Assembly (NCBI GenBank): GCA_016870675.1
Contig: VGAU01000054.1
Coordinates: 1 to 9,371, forward strand
Direction of reading: 5' to 3'
Length of the DNA stretch: 9,371 nucleotides
Source of the DNA: Actinomycetota bacterium
GTDB taxonomy: Bacteria > Actinomycetota > Humimicrobiia > Humimicrobiales > Humimicrobiaceae
Made by a program: the position numbers and the translations under genes. Below the pieces are notes generated by a model. It did no database searches and was not told where the DNA came from. It was given only the letters and a program-made list of their open reading frames with translations. This document shows, piece by piece, positions 1 to 6,144 of the stretch. Each line of letters opens with the position of its first letter. The stretch's first letter is position 1.

Positions 1-1
1 C

Positions 2-1327
2 AGGAAAACTCAGGAAAATATCTTAAAAGGAATTGAGGTCTTAAAGAAATACAAAGGCAGGTATCTTTTTGCAAATATTATAGAAGAAGCTGAAGCTATC
101 CACAATAAAATACAAAACTTCAAGTATATCAATAGATCAAGTCTTGCAGGAAGTGTCCGCAGAAAAAAAGAGATAGTAAAGGATATAGATATAGTTGCAA
201 GCACAGACAACCCGGATAAAGTAATGGATTTCTTCACCGGGCTTAGCGATGCTGAAGATATAATCGCCAGGGGAGACACAAAATCAAGCATCAGGTTAAA
301 ATCCGGAATTAATGTTGATATAAGGACTGTAGATGACTTTCAATATCCCTATGCGCTTCATCATTTTACAGGAAGCAAGGAACATAATACAGCTATGAGG
401 ACTGCAGCCAAAAAAGATAATATAAAAATGAACGAATACGGACTTTTTAAAAATGGCAATCTGATTAAATGTTCCGATGAGGCTGGTATTTTTAACTTTT
501 TTTCAATGGACTGGATTCCTCCTGAGCTGAGGGAAAATTATGGGGAGATTGAGGCTGCAAAAAATAAGACACTTCCCAAATTGATAGAGGAAAAAGACAT
601 AAAAGGGATATTCCACATTCATACCACACATAGTGATGGGAATATCAGTATTGAACAGACCTGTAATTACCTGCAGAAAATGGGTTTCCAGTATGCCGGA
701 ATAAGCGAGCACAGCAGGACGGCCGCATATGCCGGAGGATTAAAGGATGTTGATATTAACCGGTACCTGGAAGAAATAGATAAATTAAATCAGAAATGCA
801 CTGGCTTTAAAATATTCAAGGGAATTGAATCAGATATTCTGCTTGACGGCAATCTTGATTATAGCGACCATATTTTATCTAAATTTGACTTCATCATTGC
901 TGCAATCCATTCCAGTTTCAACCTGGGTGAAGAGCAGATGACGGATAGAATTATAAAAGCTATTGAAAATAAGTTTACAACAATAATAGCCCATCCCACC
1001 GGAAGACTGCTTCTGGCAAGAGATCCTTATAAAGTAGATATAATCAGAATAATAAATGCAGCAGCGGAAAATGATGTGGATATAGAACTAAACTCAAGTC
1101 CCTTCAGATTGGACCTTGACTGGAGAATGTGCAAGTATGCAAAAGAAAAGAGTGTAAAAATCTTTATAAACCCTGATGCACATAGCTTAAAAAATTTAGA
1201 TGATTACAAATTTGGCGTGAATATTGCGCGTAAAGGATGGCTGGAAAAAGAAGATGTGCCAAATACCCTTTCCGTAAAGGAAATTGAAATTTATTTAAAG
1301 AGTAAAAAAAATAAAAAAACAAACTGA
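2..1327 (+). CDS. polX: DNA polymerase X family protein with PHP domain (PolX), 5' end cut by window edge
   Basis: Bacterial PolX fills short gaps during base excision repair, and its C-terminal PHP domain provides 3'-5' exonuclease and AP-endonuclease activity. The frame is open from base 2 and gives 441 residues; the family is usually about 570, so roughly 130 N-terminal residues (the helix-hairpin-helix 8-kDa region) lie outside. The ATG at 224 is internal, because the 74 codons before it encode the polymerase motif GSVRR (visible residues 50-54) followed by catalytic Asp61 and Asp63 (DID). The third Asp is probably 106, then FTGSKEHN at 122-129. The PHP part starts near residue 200. Metal ligands appear intact: HIH 205-207, His210 and Asp212, His237, Glu276, His303, His331, and Asp392/His394 in NPDAHS. 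The end is Lys-rich. nth follows after 48 nt on the same strand, which suggests a repair operon. Family assignment is secure; activity is inferred from intact motifs. Confidence 0.95.
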   Translation, partial: RKTQENILKGIEVLKKYKGRYLFANIIEEAEAIHNKIQNFKYINRSSLAGSVRRKKEIVKDIDIVASTDNPDKVMDFFTGLSDAEDIIARGDTKSSIRLKSGINVDIRTVDDFQYPYALHHFTGSKEHNTAMRTAAKKDNIKMNEYGLFKNGNLIKCSDEAGIFNFFSMDWIPPELRENYGEIEAAKNKTLPKLIEEKDIKGIFHIHTTHSDGNISIEQTCNYLQKMGFQYAGISEHSRTAAYAGGLKDVDINRYLEEIDKLNQKCTGFKIFKGIESDILLDGNLDYSDHILSKFDFIIAAIHSSFNLGEEQMTDRIIKAIENKFTTIIAHPTGRLLLARDPYKVDIIRIINAAAENDVDIELNSSPFRLDLDWRMCKYAKEKSVKIFINPDAHSLKNLDDYKFGVNIARKGWLEKEDVPNTLSVKEIEIYLKSKKNKKTN

Positions 1328-1375
1328 ATATATATCTATTTACAGGCAATTTATCAAAGATGCTTATCCGGTAAT

Positions 1376-2068
1376 ATGAAAAATAAAAGGAACATAAAAA
1401 AACAAAATAACACTTACAGAGCTGTATATGAACCTGCAGTGAAAAATATAAATAAAATACTTGATATTTTAGACCAGGAATACCCTGAAGCTGCCTCTAC
1501 CTCACTCAAGCATAAAAATGCCTTCGAGCTTCTTATTGCCACCATTCTTTCAGCCCAGAGCACCGATAAACTTGTAAATAAAGTCACACCATCCCTTTTT
1601 AAAAAATATAAGATCCCTGAAGATTTTGCCGGGGCTGACTTGATGGAGCTTCAGGAAGATATAAAATCAACAGGATTTTATAGAAATAAAGCAAAAAGTA
1701 TAATCAACTGCTCAAAAGATATAGCCAGTAAATTTGGGGGTATAACCCCTGACAATATTGAAGATTTAACCACACTCCATGGAGTGGGAAGAAAAACTGC
1801 CAATGTAGTACTGTCAAATATATTCGGCAAGCAGGCTATAATAGTAGATACTCATGTAAAGAGAATCTCAAACAGGCTGGGGCTGACAACAAACTCAGAC
1901 CCGGTAAAAATTGAATTTGATCTCATGAAAATAGTTCCTGAAGATAGCTTGAGTATCTATTCACATAGAATAATAGCGCTGGGAAGAACTATCTGCCTGG
2001 CTAAAAAACCTAAATGTCCCGTCTGCAGGCTTCTTAAATACTGCAGTTATGGACAGGAAAATGCGTAA
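1376..2068 (+). CDS. nth: Endonuclease III (DNA glycosylase/AP lyase)
   Basis: Endonuclease III removes oxidised pyrimidines and cleaves the resulting abasic site, in base excision repair. The 230-residue product has the full family layout. The six-helix barrel contains LLIATILSAQSTD (52-64). The helix-hairpin-helix LHGVGRKTANVV carries catalytic Lys140, and VDTHVKR carries catalytic Asp158. The C-terminal [4Fe-4S] loop has spacing C-x6-C-x2-C-x5-C (Cys207, 214, 217, 223). Length is slightly above the usual 210-220 because of a basic N-terminal tail of about 20 residues. No in-frame ATG, GTG or TTG is seen in the 48-nt gap before 1376. No clear Shine-Dalgarno precedes the ATG, so translation may depend on coupling or an unstructured AU-rich leader. 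It lies 48 nt behind polX, and both act in base excision repair. Very secure assignment. Confidence 0.97.
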   Translation: MKNKRNIKKQNNTYRAVYEPAVKNINKILDILDQEYPEAASTSLKHKNAFELLIATILSAQSTDKLVNKVTPSLFKKYKIPEDFAGADLMELQEDIKSTGFYRNKAKSIINCSKDIASKFGGITPDNIEDLTTLHGVGRKTANVVLSNIFGKQAIIVDTHVKRISNRLGLTTNSDPVKIEFDLMKIVPEDSLSIYSHRIIALGRTICLAKKPKCPVCRLLKYCSYGQENA

Positions 2069-2097
2069 TCTACATTTCTTTACCTAATGTAGATTTT
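2067..2097 (+). terminator. Candidate terminator hairpin for nth, inside the 3' end of nikR
   Basis: A perfect 10-bp inverted repeat (arms 2067-2076 and 2086-2095, AATCTACATT / AATGTAGATT) with a 9-nt loop begins at the last bases of the nth stop codon. TTTT at 2094-2097 overlaps the end of the right arm. The stem has only 3 G:C pairs and the T tract is short, so it would be a weak intrinsic terminator on the + strand. The arms are also the last codons of nikR. On the - strand no T tract follows. Confidence 0.4.
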
Positions 2098-2486
2098 GCA
2101 AGTGAAGCGTGCTTTACACCCTTTGCCACTTTAAGTTTTGCTTCCAGTCCAAACACTTCGGCAATCTTGCCTTTCACAACTATTATTTCCAGACAGGTAT
2201 TATGATCCAGGTGGACATGCTGACTGGAGATTATAATATCCTGGTAATCATGCTGAATATTTATAAGATTGTCCATCAGCTCCTTCTGGTGATGATTATA
2301 AACAATGATAATTGCTCCTGCCACCTCCTCTTCGCTTTCTGCCCACTGGCTGTCAACAAGCTCTTTTCTTATAAGATCCCTTAAAGCTTCAGAGCGGTTT
2401 TGATAATCCTTGCTCTTAATATAATCATCAAATTTCCGAAGCAGTTTTTTTTCTATGGATACTCCGAATCTTTTTAACTCATCCAT
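2070..2486 (-). CDS. nikR: Nickel-responsive transcriptional regulator NikR
   Basis: NikR is a tetrameric ribbon-helix-helix regulator that binds Ni(II) and then binds operators of nickel-uptake or nickel-enzyme genes. The 138-residue product has the N-terminal DNA-binding RHH (RFGVSIEKKLL, residues 6-16, then YQNRSEALRDLIR 28-40). It also has the C-terminal ACT-like nickel domain (VAGAIIIVYNHH from 55, QHDYQDIIISSQHVHLDH 78-95). The square-planar nickel ligands known from E. coli (His76, His87, His89, Cys95) correspond to His79, His90, His92 and Cys98, all present. The C-terminal STLGKEM matches the family. The ATG at 2486 is preceded by GGAGA about 8 nt upstream. It converges with nth with a 1-nt gap. 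No nickel transporter, hydrogenase or urease gene is in the window, so its targets are elsewhere or it acts on the divergent region; neither can be shown here. Confidence 0.95.
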   Translation of the reverse strand: MDELKRFGVSIEKKLLRKFDDYIKSKDYQNRSEALRDLIRKELVDSQWAESEEEVAGAIIIVYNHHQKELMDNLINIQHDYQDIIISSQHVHLDHNTCLEIIVVKGKIAEVFGLEAKLKVAKGVKHASLAKSTLGKEM

Positions 2487-2487
2487 T

Positions 2488-2513
2488 ACCTATCTCCGAT
2501 ACCTATCCCTGAT
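2488..2513 (-). repeat. Tandem 13-bp imperfect direct repeat in the nikR leader
   Basis: Two adjacent 13-bp units, ACCTATCTCCGAT (2488-2500) and ACCTATCCCTGAT (2501-2513) on the + strand, match at 11 of 13 positions. Read on the - strand, the unit next to nikR contains its Shine-Dalgarno GGAGA and the second carries a similar AGGG core. The far unit overlaps the 8-bp palindrome CTGATCAG (2509-2516). It could be a duplicated ribosome-binding segment or a binding site; the sequence does not decide. Confidence 0.5.
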
Positions 2514-2520
2514 CAGTTGA

Positions 2521-2625
2521 TTAAAAAAAATATAATTTCTCCGCCTTTTCCTTTTTTAGCCTTTTATCCCGATCTACTTGTAAATCAAAAAATTCTGGGC
2601 TTAGTTTAAAATTCTTTACTTTCAT
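2521..2625 (-). CDS. Possible 34-residue small protein upstream of nikR
   Basis: An ORF of 34 codons runs from ATG (2625-2623) to TAA (2521-2523) on the nikR strand and ends 34 nt before the nikR start. The peptide begins MKVKNFKLSPEFFDL and has a charged, probably helical second half rich in Lys, Arg and Glu. Its own start has no Shine-Dalgarno. It overlaps by ATGA the stop of a 9-codon ORF (2622-2651), whose ATG is preceded by AAGGTGAG, so translation by coupling is possible. A candidate promoter lies just upstream (2679-2707). I do not recognise a family. It could be a real small gene, a leader regulating nikR, a gene remnant, or a chance ORF in AT-rich DNA. Confidence 0.25.
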   Translation of the reverse strand: MKVKNFKLSPEFFDLQVDRDKRLKKEKAEKLYFF

Positions 2626-2651
2626 TCAAGAACACTATTTCGAGTCTTCAT
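2622..2651 (-). CDS. Possible 9-codon leader peptide (MKTRNSVLE)
   Basis: A very short ORF starts at ATG 2651-2649, immediately behind a good Shine-Dalgarno (AAGGTGAG, 2653-2660), and ends with TGA overlapping the ATG of the 34-codon ORF (ATGA). It sits about 20 nt downstream of the predicted transcription start of the nikR-side promoter. The combination of promoter, ribosome site and ATGA overlap makes it worth recording. At this length chance is a strong alternative. Confidence 0.18.
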   Translation of the reverse strand: MKTRNSVLE

Positions 2652-2678
2652 TCTCACCTTGCTTTAACATCTTTTAAT

Positions 2679-2707
2679 ACTATAACAGATAGAATTATCC
2701 CATACAA
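2679..2707 (-). promoter_or_regulatory. Candidate sigma-70-type promoter for the nikR transcript (extended -10)
   Basis: On the - strand, a -35 element TTGTAT (2702-2707) and a -10 element TATAGT (2679-2684) are separated by 17 nt. The -10 is preceded by TGT, giving the extended form TGTTATAGT. Predicted transcription start is near 2672, leaving a leader of about 185 nt before nikR. That leader holds two small ORFs and the tandem repeat. Spacing and extended -10 make this the best promoter candidate in the window; it has not been scored against background. Confidence 0.5.
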
Positions 2708-2710
2708 CAA

Positions 2711-2736
2711 AGCCATTTTCCAAAAGGAAAAATAGC
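2711..2736. repeat. Inverted repeat / stem-loop between two divergent candidate promoters
   Basis: The arms AGCCATTTTCC and GGAAAAATAGCT flank an AAAA loop. They pair with one mismatch and one bulge. The repeat begins 4 nt upstream of the nikR-side -35 box and ends 44 nt before the + strand -35 box. No T tract follows on either strand, so it does not look like an intrinsic terminator. A protein-binding operator is the simplest reading, but the binding protein is unknown. Confidence 0.4.
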
Positions 2737-2780
2737 TAAAAAACACTAAAACTAAAAGTAATTAAAAAATAAGAAAACAT

Positions 2781-2809
2781 TTGGACTTAACTGCAAATTA
2801 AAGTATATT
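2781..2809 (+). promoter_or_regulatory. Candidate promoter for the SbcD/SbcC-like operon
   Basis: TTGGAC (2781-2786) and TATATT (2804-2809) lie 17 nt apart, with A-rich tracts just upstream that resemble an UP element. The -35 match is poor and the region is so AT-rich that several alternative -10 boxes overlap (for example TATTAT at 2806-2811). Predicted start is near 2816, giving a leader of about 75 nt. Confidence 0.33.
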
Positions 2810-2889
2810 ATATATAACAACGTATATGAATAATTATAAGTAATTCTCTTTCGGCCAGGAGCATTATATACTAATCTAAAGTAACAGAA

Positions 2890-3951
2890 ATGAAAATAGC
2901 AATTACAGCAGATGTGCATTTAAAGACAAAAGAAAAATCTCCTGAAAGGTGGAATGCATTATCAAATATCGTTGATAAGATACTTTCTGAAGATATTAAA
3001 ACACTAATTATTGCAGGTGACCTATTTAATGAAGAAAGTCAAAATTACTCTGAGTTTGACCAGTTTTGTAAAAATGCAAAATATACCGGCAACCAGATTA
3101 AATTCTATATAATTCCTGGAAACCATGACCCATCCATTAAACAGCAGTATTTCACTTCAGGCAATATCAGAGTCTTCAGTAAATCTGAAATTATTAAATT
3201 AGTAGAATCACCCACTACCTTCCTTTTCATACCTTATCTACCAACTAAGTCTATGGGAGAAATTTTAGCAGAATGCAAGGAAAACCTACCCAAACTCTGG
3301 ATTTTGATTGGCCATGGTGACTACATGGCGAGCCTGCGTGACCCAAATCCCTACGAACCTGGTATTTTTATGCCTCTAACCAGAAATGATATCCAGTACT
3401 ATAACCCTGCTAAAATCATACTGGGTCACATACACAAAAAAATAAATATTGGCAAAGTTTATTATCCTGGTTCACCCTGTGGTCTGGACATAAATGAAAC
3501 TGGAAAAAGGAGCTTTTTAATTGTAAATGCAGATACCTTAGAAGTAATTGAAAAAGTAATCGACACTGACTGCATATTCTTTAATGAAACTTTAATTTCC
3601 TTACCCACCACTAATGAATTTGAATATATAGAAAGAAAAATACAAGAAATGGTCAGAAAATGGAATATAGGTAAAAATGAGGCACCAAAAGTAAGAATTC
3701 GTTTAAAAATTAAAGGATATACATCTAATAAAAATAAGCTTCTTGAAATAACTAAAAAAACACTTAAAAATTTTACTTTTTATAACTATGAAGAACCTGA
3801 CCTGACTGAAGTATCAATATTTAATGACCCGGAAAGAATAGCTATTGTGGAGAAACTAAGAGATGAAATTGAAAAACTTAAGTGGGATAATGAAATTACC
3901 TCAAAGGAAGATATTTTAGAAAAAGCTCTTCATATAATTTTGAAAGAATAA
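2890..3951 (+). CDS. SbcD/Mre11-like DNA repair nuclease (metallophosphoesterase, YhaO type)
   Basis: Mre11/SbcD nucleases process DNA ends and hairpins together with a Rad50/SbcC ATPase. This 353-residue product has the complete metallophosphoesterase set: DVH (Asp8, His10), AGD (Asp44), GNHD (77-80), GHGD (His142) and GHIH (179-182). These are followed by the Mre11-type YYPGSPCGLDINETG (191-205). The C-terminal third (about 240-353) is rich in Lys and Glu and has no motif I recognise; in Mre11 this part caps the active site and contacts the ATPase coils. An in-frame stop at 2872 and no intervening start fix the ATG at 2890, which opens directly into the first motif. The only good Shine-Dalgarno, AGGAG (2857-2861), is 28 nt away. 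The Rad50-like gene follows 24 nt later. The neighbour's membrane helices point to the YhaO rather than the classical SbcD branch; the gene name is left open. Confidence 0.9.
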   Translation: MKIAITADVHLKTKEKSPERWNALSNIVDKILSEDIKTLIIAGDLFNEESQNYSEFDQFCKNAKYTGNQIKFYIIPGNHDPSIKQQYFTSGNIRVFSKSEIIKLVESPTTFLFIPYLPTKSMGEILAECKENLPKLWILIGHGDYMASLRDPNPYEPGIFMPLTRNDIQYYNPAKIILGHIHKKINIGKVYYPGSPCGLDINETGKRSFLIVNADTLEVIEKVIDTDCIFFNETLISLPTTNEFEYIERKIQEMVRKWNIGKNEAPKVRIRLKIKGYTSNKNKLLEITKKTLKNFTFYNYEEPDLTEVSIFNDPERIAIVEKLRDEIEKLKWDNEITSKEDILEKALHIILKE

Positions 3952-3975
3952 TTATATTACAGGAATTAAGAATTT

Positions 3976-6108
3976 ATGGGAATTAGGATTGATAAAATAT
4001 CAGTAAAAGATCTGGGGCCAATTAAAAGTTTTATAGCTAAGTTTGGCATATTTAATCTTATATATAGTAGAAATGAGAAGGGAAAGACTTTTCTTACTGA
4101 ATTTATAATTCGCTCTTTATTTAAGAATATCAACCGGTGGAGATACTTGAGAGAAGGAGGAAAAGGAAGAGTTATTATCAGTGGCTTAGAAAAACAAACG
4201 ATTGATTTTTCTCCTTCCTCTCAGAAAAAATTAGAAGATTATTGGGAAAGTAGTGAAAAAGGACTACCTATATCAATAGCAAAACTCCTGGTAGTAAAAG
4301 GTGGGGAAGCCGGAATAGAAAACGGCGAGGGCATAAGTAAATTTCTAATTAAAGAAGTACTGTCCGGTATAAATATCCTGGATAAGATTGACAACGACAA
4401 TAATATTTCAAAAACTGTAAAGCAAGCAGAGATCGATGGTAACCAAATTAGTATCCCACAGCGGGGTGAAGGAAAGCAGTATAATGACTCTAAAGATAAA
4501 CTGGAGAGTATTGACAAACAATTCGAAGACATAGAATCGGAATATACACAAGGGGTATTAAAAACTTACAAGATGGAAGAAAAATCCCTACAAGATAAGT
4601 TAGCACACCTTGACAAAGCAAAAAGACACGAGACTTATCTAATTTCAGAAAAAATCAAAGAGTTAGATACAAAGCTAAATAATATTCCTGAAGATGAATT
4701 AAGCAAGATAGAGAATGAGCTCTATCTATACAAAAGTGAAAAAGAATCCTATAACAATTCAGAAGAGAAACATAAAAGCGCTCTTAAAGAAAGTAAAGAC
4801 TTCAAGTGGCTGGAAAGTGCCTTGCCTTACTACAAAGATTTATCATCAAAAATTATAAAAAAACCCGGTAAATCCTTACTTTTCGTATGCGGTATTTTAG
4901 CAGTTACCGGCATAGCTACTGCAGTAGCTTTAATTTTTTTTCACCAGAAAATTTCTACTACTATATGGACTGCATATTTAGGAATTATATGTTTTTGTTT
5001 TTTGGGCTCGCTTGTATCTTCTCTTGCATATATCAAAAAATTCTATAATTTTTCAAAACAGTCAGGGCAAAATGAAGAGTTAAATAAAATTAAGGAAGAA
5101 TTTAAAAACAGGATTGGTAAAGAATTAACAGATATTGCACTACTTGAATCAACCTTAAATAAGCAGAGAGAATTTAATAGCAAGTCAAGTACAATAGAAG
5201 AACAAATTTATGGTCATAATAAAAGACTCAGGGAACTACATTTTTCTATCAATCAGAAAATGGCAGGCTTTATTGAAAAAGAAGCCAGCGAGCAGGACTG
5301 GGATACAGCACTTAAAAATCTGAAGCAAAATAATAGAAGCCTGAGAGATCAAATTGGCAAGGAAAGGCAAGAATTAGCTAAACTGGGAGTATCGGAAACA
5401 GATTACCTTTCAGAAGATATAGGAATTAGATATAGCCAGCAGGAATATGAGAAAACCCAATCAGAACTTGAGCAAATCCGGGAAGAAATTAAAAACCAGG
5501 ATGATAAAATTCAAAAGTTAAAATATAGAATCTGTGAAAAGACTAGAGATGACCCCAGTATTAAATGGGAAGAACTTATTGAAAATTTACGACAAAAAAG
5601 ACAGGAAGCGCAAAATGAACTAAGGGAAGTTACCGCTAATATTGTGGCGGGCTTTAGCGTTCACAAAGTCATCTCTAAATTACGCGAAGAAGAAGATACG
5701 AAAATACAAGAAGGACTACAGTCAGAAGTAGTTTTAAGTCCCTTAAAAGATATTACTCAAAGATATAATAGACTTGCACTGAATAATGATAGGCTGATTG
5801 TTTCTGATCAGTATGATAATTTTGGTATAAGAGATTTAAGCACCGGAGCTATAGAGCAAGTAATGCTGGCATTAAGAATTGGATTTACTTTAAAACTATT
5901 AAGAGAGGATGCCCTCTTTTTAATTCTTGACGATGCATTTCAGCATTCGGACTGGCATAAGCGGGAAATTCTTATAAATAAATTGGTGGACATTACAAAA
6001 AAAGGATGGCAGATAATCTATTTAACTATGGATGACCACATAAAAGGGTTATTTGATAAAGTTGGTAAAGAATTTGAAGCAGGTAAATACAATAGTTTTG
6101 AGCTATAA
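3976..6108 (+). CDS. Rad50/SbcC-like ATPase with membrane helices in its coiled coil (YhaN type)
   Basis: This 710-residue SMC-like ABC ATPase probably pairs with the nuclease encoded just upstream. The N-terminal lobe has a P-loop SRNEKGKT (31-38), in which Ser replaces the usual first Gly. The C-terminal lobe has the signature LSTGAIEQ (621-628), Walker B LFLILDD (647-653), a D-loop around 656-660 and a His in TMDDH (684-688). Between the lobes are Glu/Lys-rich coiled coils at about 170-290 and 365-550. At the centre, where Rad50 has a CxxC zinc hook, there are two hydrophobic helices (about 301-322 and 330-353) joined by a short turn, and no CxxC hook. The predicted topology puts both ATPase lobes in the cytoplasm and the coil tip in the membrane. 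The product is shorter than SbcC (about 1000). AGGA (3961-3964) lies 11 nt before the ATG. Fold and pairing are well supported; the biological role is inferred. Confidence 0.88.
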   Translation: MGIRIDKISVKDLGPIKSFIAKFGIFNLIYSRNEKGKTFLTEFIIRSLFKNINRWRYLREGGKGRVIISGLEKQTIDFSPSSQKKLEDYWESSEKGLPISIAKLLVVKGGEAGIENGEGISKFLIKEVLSGINILDKIDNDNNISKTVKQAEIDGNQISIPQRGEGKQYNDSKDKLESIDKQFEDIESEYTQGVLKTYKMEEKSLQDKLAHLDKAKRHETYLISEKIKELDTKLNNIPEDELSKIENELYLYKSEKESYNNSEEKHKSALKESKDFKWLESALPYYKDLSSKIIKKPGKSLLFVCGILAVTGIATAVALIFFHQKISTTIWTAYLGIICFCFLGSLVSSLAYIKKFYNFSKQSGQNEELNKIKEEFKNRIGKELTDIALLESTLNKQREFNSKSSTIEEQIYGHNKRLRELHFSINQKMAGFIEKEASEQDWDTALKNLKQNNRSLRDQIGKERQELAKLGVSETDYLSEDIGIRYSQQEYEKTQSELEQIREEIKNQDDKIQKLKYRICEKTRDDPSIKWEELIENLRQKRQEAQNELREVTANIVAGFSVHKVISKLREEEDTKIQEGLQSEVVLSPLKDITQRYNRLALNNDRLIVSDQYDNFGIRDLSTGAIEQVMLALRIGFTLKLLREDALFLILDDAFQHSDWHKREILINKLVDITKKGWQIIYLTMDDHIKGLFDKVGKEFEAGKYNSFEL

Positions 6109-6115
6109 GTTAAGT

Positions 6116-6144
6116 CATTCTATTTTAACATGTTAAGTGGAATG
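6116..6144. terminator. Weak hairpin between convergent genes
   Basis: CATTC (6116-6120) and GAATG (6140-6144) enclose further pairs including two G:U. The inner part holds the 12-bp palindrome TTAACATGTTAA (6125-6136), which contains the stop codon of the Mth938-domain gene. It lies between convergent genes, where a two-way terminator would be expected. No T tract follows on either strand, so termination is uncertain. Confidence 0.25.

Larger units (their letters stand above)
2487..2889. other. 403-nt divergent intergenic region between nikR and the SbcD-like gene
   Basis: From left to right it holds the nikR Shine-Dalgarno and tandem repeat (2488-2513), a possible small ORF pair (2521-2651, - strand), an extended -10 promoter (2679-2707, - strand), an inverted repeat (2711-2736), an A-rich stretch, and a candidate + strand promoter (2781-2809). 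No tRNA, riboswitch consensus, or E. coli-type NikR operator (GTATGA-N16-TCATAC) is visible. Confidence 0.7.

Noticed and set aside
503..712. Antisense ORF within polX, and similar antisense ORFs within the Rad50-like and rnf genes
   Set aside because: They oppose strongly supported genes, have no recognisable domains or ribosome sites, and look like coding shadows.
2826..2843. Five-codon ORF (ATG to TAA) in the leader of the nuclease gene
   Set aside because: No Shine-Dalgarno in front of it and too short to distinguish from chance in AT-rich DNA.
2487..2889. Search for an E. coli-type NikR operator (GTATGA-N16-TCATAC) or a nickel/cobalt riboswitch
   Set aside because: No matching dyad seen. 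GTATGG occurs on the - strand at the nikR-side -35 box but has no partner half site, and there is no recognisable riboswitch core.
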